Source of the DNA: Planctomycetota bacterium
GTDB lineage: Bacteria > Planctomycetota > Planctomycetia > Pirellulales > Pirellulaceae
DNA: 9,295 nt
Assembly: GCA_019347795.1 (NCBI GenBank)
Contig: JAHWKS010000135.1
Span: 1-9,295, forward strand
Reading direction: 5' to 3'
Part shown: positions 7,233-9,295 of the stretch, piece by piece
How the letters are laid out: the number at the start of each line of letters is the position of its first letter
How positions within the stretch are numbered: the stretch's first letter is position 1
Notes under the pieces: model-generated
Seen by the model: the letters and a program-made list of their open reading frames with translations, nothing else
Told to the model about the DNA's origin: nothing
Database searches by the model: none
Program-made: the position numbers and the translations under genes

Positions 7233-7658
7233 ATGTGGCCGACCATCGCCTTCGGCGTGTTCCTCATTCTGCTCTCGGCGGGGTTGGTGTGCTCGCACAT
7301 CGCCGCGGAGCGCCGTCGCCGAACGGAGGACCTGGAAGCCGGCGAACGGGAGTATCGCCGCCGGCAGTGGCGTCGGCGGATGCAGGCCAGCACGCTGATC
7401 GGGCTGGTCGGCGTGGCGGTGCTGGGCGGGCTTTGGGTGGAGGGTCCGCCGCTGGAGGCGCTGTATTGGCTGGGGGTGCTGCTGGCGGCGATCTGGATTC
7501 TGGTGCTCGCCGGCGCCGACGTGGTCAGCACCCAATCGTTCTTTCGCGGCGTGCAAGTGCGGCGGGCCGAGGAGCACGCCGCCTTGCGGGAAGAGATCGA
7601 GCGCTATCGCCGCCATGAGGGAAACGGCAAGGAACACGAAAGCGAGCCGCCGACATGA
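7233..7658 (+). CDS. Small membrane protein of unknown function with three predicted helices
   Basis: I do not recognise the family of this 141-residue protein. Three hydrophobic segments are visible at about 3-22 (TIAFGVFLILLSAGLVC), 51-69 (STLIGLVGVAVLGGLWV) and 75-96 (ALYWLGVLLAAIWILVLAG). The loop at about 25-50 is very Arg-rich, which by the positive-inside rule puts it in the cytoplasm, with a cytoplasmic, charged, probably helical tail (105-141) after helix 3. Nothing catalytic is visible. The stop overlaps the following dehydrogenase start by ATGA, so the two are probably translated together. The start is ATG 7233 after a GGGGG stretch. It could be a membrane anchor or accessory protein, but no function can be inferred from the sequence alone. 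Confidence 0.75.
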   Translation: MWPTIAFGVFLILLSAGLVCSHIAAERRRRTEDLEAGEREYRRRQWRRRMQASTLIGLVGVAVLGGLWVEGPPLEALYWLGVLLAAIWILVLAGADVVSTQSFFRGVQVRRAEEHAALREEIERYRRHEGNGKEHESEPPT

Positions 7659-8713
7659 AGAACTATCGCATCGCCGTTTACCCCGGCGACGGCATTGGTC
7701 CCGAAGTCATTGACGAGGCCGTGCGCGTGCTGGAGGCCGTCGAGCAGTTGGACGATTCATTCTACCTCCATCGTACGACGCTCCCTTGGGGCGCCGCGTA
7801 TTGGGAGCAGACGGGCACGGTGGCGCCCGACGATTTCCTCGAAGTGCTCCGCCCCTTCGACGCCATTCTGCTGGGAGCGGTCGGCTGGCCGGAGTCGATT
7901 CCCGACCACGTGACGCTGGCGCCGCTGGTGGCCATCCGCCAGGCGTTCGACCAGTACGCCTGCATGCGGCCGGCGCGGCTTTATCCAGGCGTCCCCAGCG
8001 TGTTGGCCGGGAAGGGGCCGGGCGATATCGACATGCTCGTGATCCGCGAGAACTCCGAGGGGGAGTACGTGGATAACGGCGGCCGGTTTCGCCGCGGAAC
8101 TCCCGACGAGTTCGCGGTGCAGACCGCGCTGCACACGCGGCGGGGCGTGGAGCGAATCCTGCGGTTCGGCTTCGCGATGGCCCGCCGGCGACGGCGGCGG
8201 CTGACGATGATCACCAAGTCCAACGCCCAACGCTACGCCTACGTGCTGTGGGATGAAGTGCTGGAGGAGCTGGCGCCGCAATTTCCCGACGTCGAGTCGG
8301 ACCGGCAGCACTGCGACGCCGCGGCGATGAACTTCGTCCGCTGTCCCGAGCAGTTCGACGTGGTCGTGGCCTCGAACCTTTTCGGCGACTTGCTCACCGA
8401 CTTGGCGGGTGTGATCGGCGGCGGACTGGGCCTGGCGCCCAGCACCAACACGAATCCCGAGCGGCGATTTCCATCGATGTTCGAACCGGTCCATGGCTCG
8501 GCGCCCGACATCGCCGGCCGGGGAATCGCCAACCCCACAGCCGCCATCCTCAGCGCCGCCATGATGCTCGACCACCTGGAGCTATCCGCCGCCGCCGAGC
8601 GCATCCGCACCGCCGTGGGCGAAGCACTCGCCGCCGGCCTGCACACACCCGACCTGGGCGGCTCGCTGACGACGCGCGAGATGGCCGACGCGGTGATTGA
8701 ACGGCTTTCTTAG
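7655..8713 (+). CDS. NAD-dependent tartrate/D-malate dehydrogenase-like enzyme (isopropylmalate dehydrogenase superfamily)
   Basis: A beta-decarboxylating dehydrogenase of 352 residues, expected to oxidise a 2-hydroxyacid such as D-malate or tartrate with NAD+ and a divalent metal. Superfamily motifs in order: AVYPGDGIGPEV (7-18), LLGAVGWP and PDH (72-85), MRPARLYPGVP (104-114), DIDMLVIRENSEGEY (124-138), catalytic lysine in TKSN (K188), metal ligands D221, D245 and D249 around NLFGDLLTDL, and the FEPVHGSAPDIAGRG stretch ahead of IANP (277-294). GAVGWP-PDH, the RPxRLYPGVP segment and APSTNTNPER favour the tartrate/D-malate dehydrogenase branch over LeuB or isocitrate dehydrogenase; this is from family knowledge, without alignment. 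Exact substrate is uncertain; isopropylmalate or homoisocitrate remain possible. It is translationally coupled to the upstream membrane protein. Length is slightly below the usual roughly 360. Confidence 0.88.
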   Translation: MKNYRIAVYPGDGIGPEVIDEAVRVLEAVEQLDDSFYLHRTTLPWGAAYWEQTGTVAPDDFLEVLRPFDAILLGAVGWPESIPDHVTLAPLVAIRQAFDQYACMRPARLYPGVPSVLAGKGPGDIDMLVIRENSEGEYVDNGGRFRRGTPDEFAVQTALHTRRGVERILRFGFAMARRRRRRLTMITKSNAQRYAYVLWDEVLEELAPQFPDVESDRQHCDAAAMNFVRCPEQFDVVVASNLFGDLLTDLAGVIGGGLGLAPSTNTNPERRFPSMFEPVHGSAPDIAGRGIANPTAAILSAAMMLDHLELSAAAERIRTAVGEALAAGLHTPDLGGSLTTREMADAVIERLS

Positions 8714-8719
8714 ACCGCG

Positions 8720-8768
8720 TTGACCAACATCCGATTTCACTTCGCAGTATTCGGTGAACTTGACCAAC
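8720..8768 (+). repeat. Direct 9-bp repeat TTGACCAAC upstream of the HTH gene
   Basis: TTGACCAAC occurs at 8720-8728 and again at 8760-8768, forty bases apart, close to four helical turns. The second copy contains the putative -35 hexamer. This could be a pair of operator half-sites for the downstream regulator, or one copy may be a second -35 element. Confidence 0.4.
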
Positions 8769-8790
8769 CGCCCGCCTGTGGTAATATAAT
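8760..8790 (+). promoter_or_regulatory. Sigma-70-like promoter of the HTH regulator gene
   Basis: TTGACC (8760-8765, five of six to consensus) and a perfect TATAAT (8785-8790) are separated by 19 bases, slightly longer than the optimal 17. The AT-rich tract stands out strongly from the surrounding GC-rich DNA. An imperfect inverted repeat (8777-8783 with 8790-8796, five of seven bases pairing) flanks the -10 box and might be an operator. Transcription would start near 8797. Confidence 0.6.
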
Positions 8791-8799
8791 TCTACACCT

Positions 8800-8805
8800 A
8801 AAGGA
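8800..8805 (+). promoter_or_regulatory. Shine-Dalgarno sequence ahead of a short leader ORF
   Basis: AAAGGA lies eight bases before ATG 8814, not before the HTH gene's own ATG at 8845. It is the best ribosome binding site in this gap and therefore points to the short ORF as a translated leader. Confidence 0.4.
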
Positions 8806-8813
8806 TCGTCGTC

Positions 8814-8870
8814 ATGGCCTTCAGCTACCCCGGAGTCGAGGTTCATGAAACGCATTACCCGCGATCGTAA
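8814..8870 (+). CDS. Possible 18-codon leader peptide overlapping the HTH gene
   Basis: An open frame ATG to TAA encodes MAFSYPGVEVHETHYPRS. It has a well-placed AAAGGA ribosome binding site and follows directly on the predicted promoter. It overlaps the start of the HTH gene by 26 bases in another frame, so its translation could couple to or interfere with translation of the regulator. It has no recognisable domain and may be fortuitous, or the remnant of a longer upstream partner gene. Confidence 0.25.
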   Translation: MAFSYPGVEVHETHYPRS

Positions 8871-9183
8871 GTTGACGCCCGAAGAGAGCGCGAAATACCA
8901 GGCGGTGCGGGAGCAAGTTGCCCAGGAACTGCCGGAGCTGATCGACCGCCATCATGAGCGGATGGCGACGCTTGATCGTCTGGATGAGTTGCTCAAGCAG
9001 TTAAAAACCGCTCGGGAAGCCAAGGGCCTGAGCCTTGCGGACATGACCCGGCTGACCGGCATGGACCGCTCTGCTCTCTCCAAGCTCGAAACGGGGCAGC
9101 GTCCCAACCCCACGGTCGAAACGCTCGTCCGGTACGCGGAGGCGGTGGGGAAACGTCTCGTGGTTTCGATCACCGATGAGTAG
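8845..9183 (+). CDS. Solitary XRE-family helix-turn-helix regulator (antitoxin-like)
   Basis: A DNA-binding protein of 112 residues. The N-terminal half (1-50) is charged and helical (LTPEESAKYQAVREQV, then LPELIDRHHE). Residues about 52-103 form an XRE/Cro-CI helix-turn-helix: LKTAREAKGLSLADMTRLTG, recognition helix near MDRSALSKLETGQR (73-86), then the usual NPTVETLVRYAEAVG, and a short beta tail RLVVSITDE. The layout resembles HigA-type antitoxins, but no toxin gene lies next to it: a terminator follows within 70 bases and the upstream gene is metabolic. It could be a stand-alone autorepressor; the promoter's direct repeat would be the natural binding site. Weak ribosome binding sites GGAG (8832-8835) and GAGG (8838-8841) precede ATG 8845. 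Family certain, role not. Confidence 0.85.
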   Translation: MKRITRDRKLTPEESAKYQAVREQVAQELPELIDRHHERMATLDRLDELLKQLKTAREAKGLSLADMTRLTGMDRSALSKLETGQRPNPTVETLVRYAEAVGKRLVVSITDE

Positions 9184-9250
9184 CGACCACTCATGGCCGT
9201 GCCTTCTCCGCGCGAGCAGCGTTCGCAACATAGCGCGACGCGATAAGGAA

Positions 9251-9291
9251 GGCCCACGGATGGCGCCCTTGCCACCCGTGGGCCCTTTTTT
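9251..9291 (+). terminator. Rho-independent terminator after the HTH gene
   Basis: GGCCCACGG (9251-9259) pairs exactly with CCGTGGGCC (9276-9284). After a single A-C mismatch the stem continues as TGGC (9261-9264) with GCCA (9271-9274), leaving the six-base loop GCCCTT. Six T residues follow at 9286-9291 after one C. This is a strong intrinsic terminator for plus-strand transcription of the HTH unit. The opposite strand lacks a T-run, so it should act in one direction. Confidence 0.88.
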
Positions 9292-9295
9292 AGAG

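Noticed and set aside
6367..7398. Plus-strand open frame of 343 codons across the response regulator and the following gap
   Set aside because: The minus-strand frame encodes an intact receiver plus LuxR HTH with a good ribosome binding site; the plus frame has no domain and crosses the gap into another gene out of frame.
8736..8758. TTCAC...GTGAA inverted repeat after the dehydrogenase as a terminator
   Set aside because: The stem has only five pairs around a 13-base loop and no T-tract, too weak to call.
8814..8849. Similarity of MAFSYPGVEVHE to the opening of phage tail sheath proteins
   Set aside because: The match covers only a few residues, the frame stops after 18 codons, and nothing else in the window is phage-like.
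9193..9246. 17-codon ORF (MAVPSPREQRSQHSATR) between the HTH gene and the terminator
   Set aside because: It has no ribosome binding site and no recognisable sequence features, and such a short frame is expected by chance in GC-rich DNA.

Overview
The window is a gene-dense, GC-rich bacterial segment with short gaps, ATGA overlaps and no rRNA, tRNA, CRISPR array or insertion sequence. Every protein is of bacterial type. The Arg/Ala/Pro-rich proteins, the Wsp-like chemosensory set with a TPR-bearing CheR, the tartrate dehydrogenase-like enzyme and the small HTH protein starting MKRITRDRKLTPEE together suggest a planctomycete (Pirellulales-like). That assignment is inference; other GC-rich phyla with similar chemosensory clusters are not excluded.

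Bases 1-6386 (+ strand) hold a five-gene chemosensory operon: a CheW truncated by the window edge, CheR with C-terminal TPRs, a second CheW with an N-terminal extension, a membrane chemoreceptor (4-helix-bundle-like sensor, HAMP, signalling hairpin) and a CheA fused to a receiver domain. These parts match WspB, WspC, WspD, WspA and WspE, in the order B-C-D-A-E rather than the Pseudomonas A-B-C-D-E. In the expected scheme the receptor controls CheA autophosphorylation through the two CheW adaptors, CheR methylates the receptor, and phosphate passes to the fused receiver and probably to a separate regulator. No CheB methylesterase or output regulator is co-directional in the window.

Bases 6394-7029 (- strand) encode a NarL/LuxR-type response regulator that converges on cheA. 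Both genes end in Leu-Val-stop, and their stop codons lie in or against the arms of one 8-bp inverted repeat. Its 5' leader contains a perfect 7-bp G/C hairpin.

Bases 7233-8713 (+ strand) are a two-gene unit: a 141-residue membrane protein of unknown function, overlapping by ATGA a 352-residue beta-decarboxylating dehydrogenase of the tartrate/D-malate dehydrogenase type.

Bases 8714-9291 form a self-contained unit: AT-rich promoter DNA with a TATAAT box, a 9-bp direct repeat, a possible 18-codon leader ORF, a solitary XRE-family HTH regulator resembling an antitoxin without a toxin, and a strong Rho-independent terminator.

No wholly new system is evident. The points most worth a second look are the permuted Wsp-like operon without CheB, the mirrored stem-loop over two stop codons, and the leader-ORF/HTH unit.
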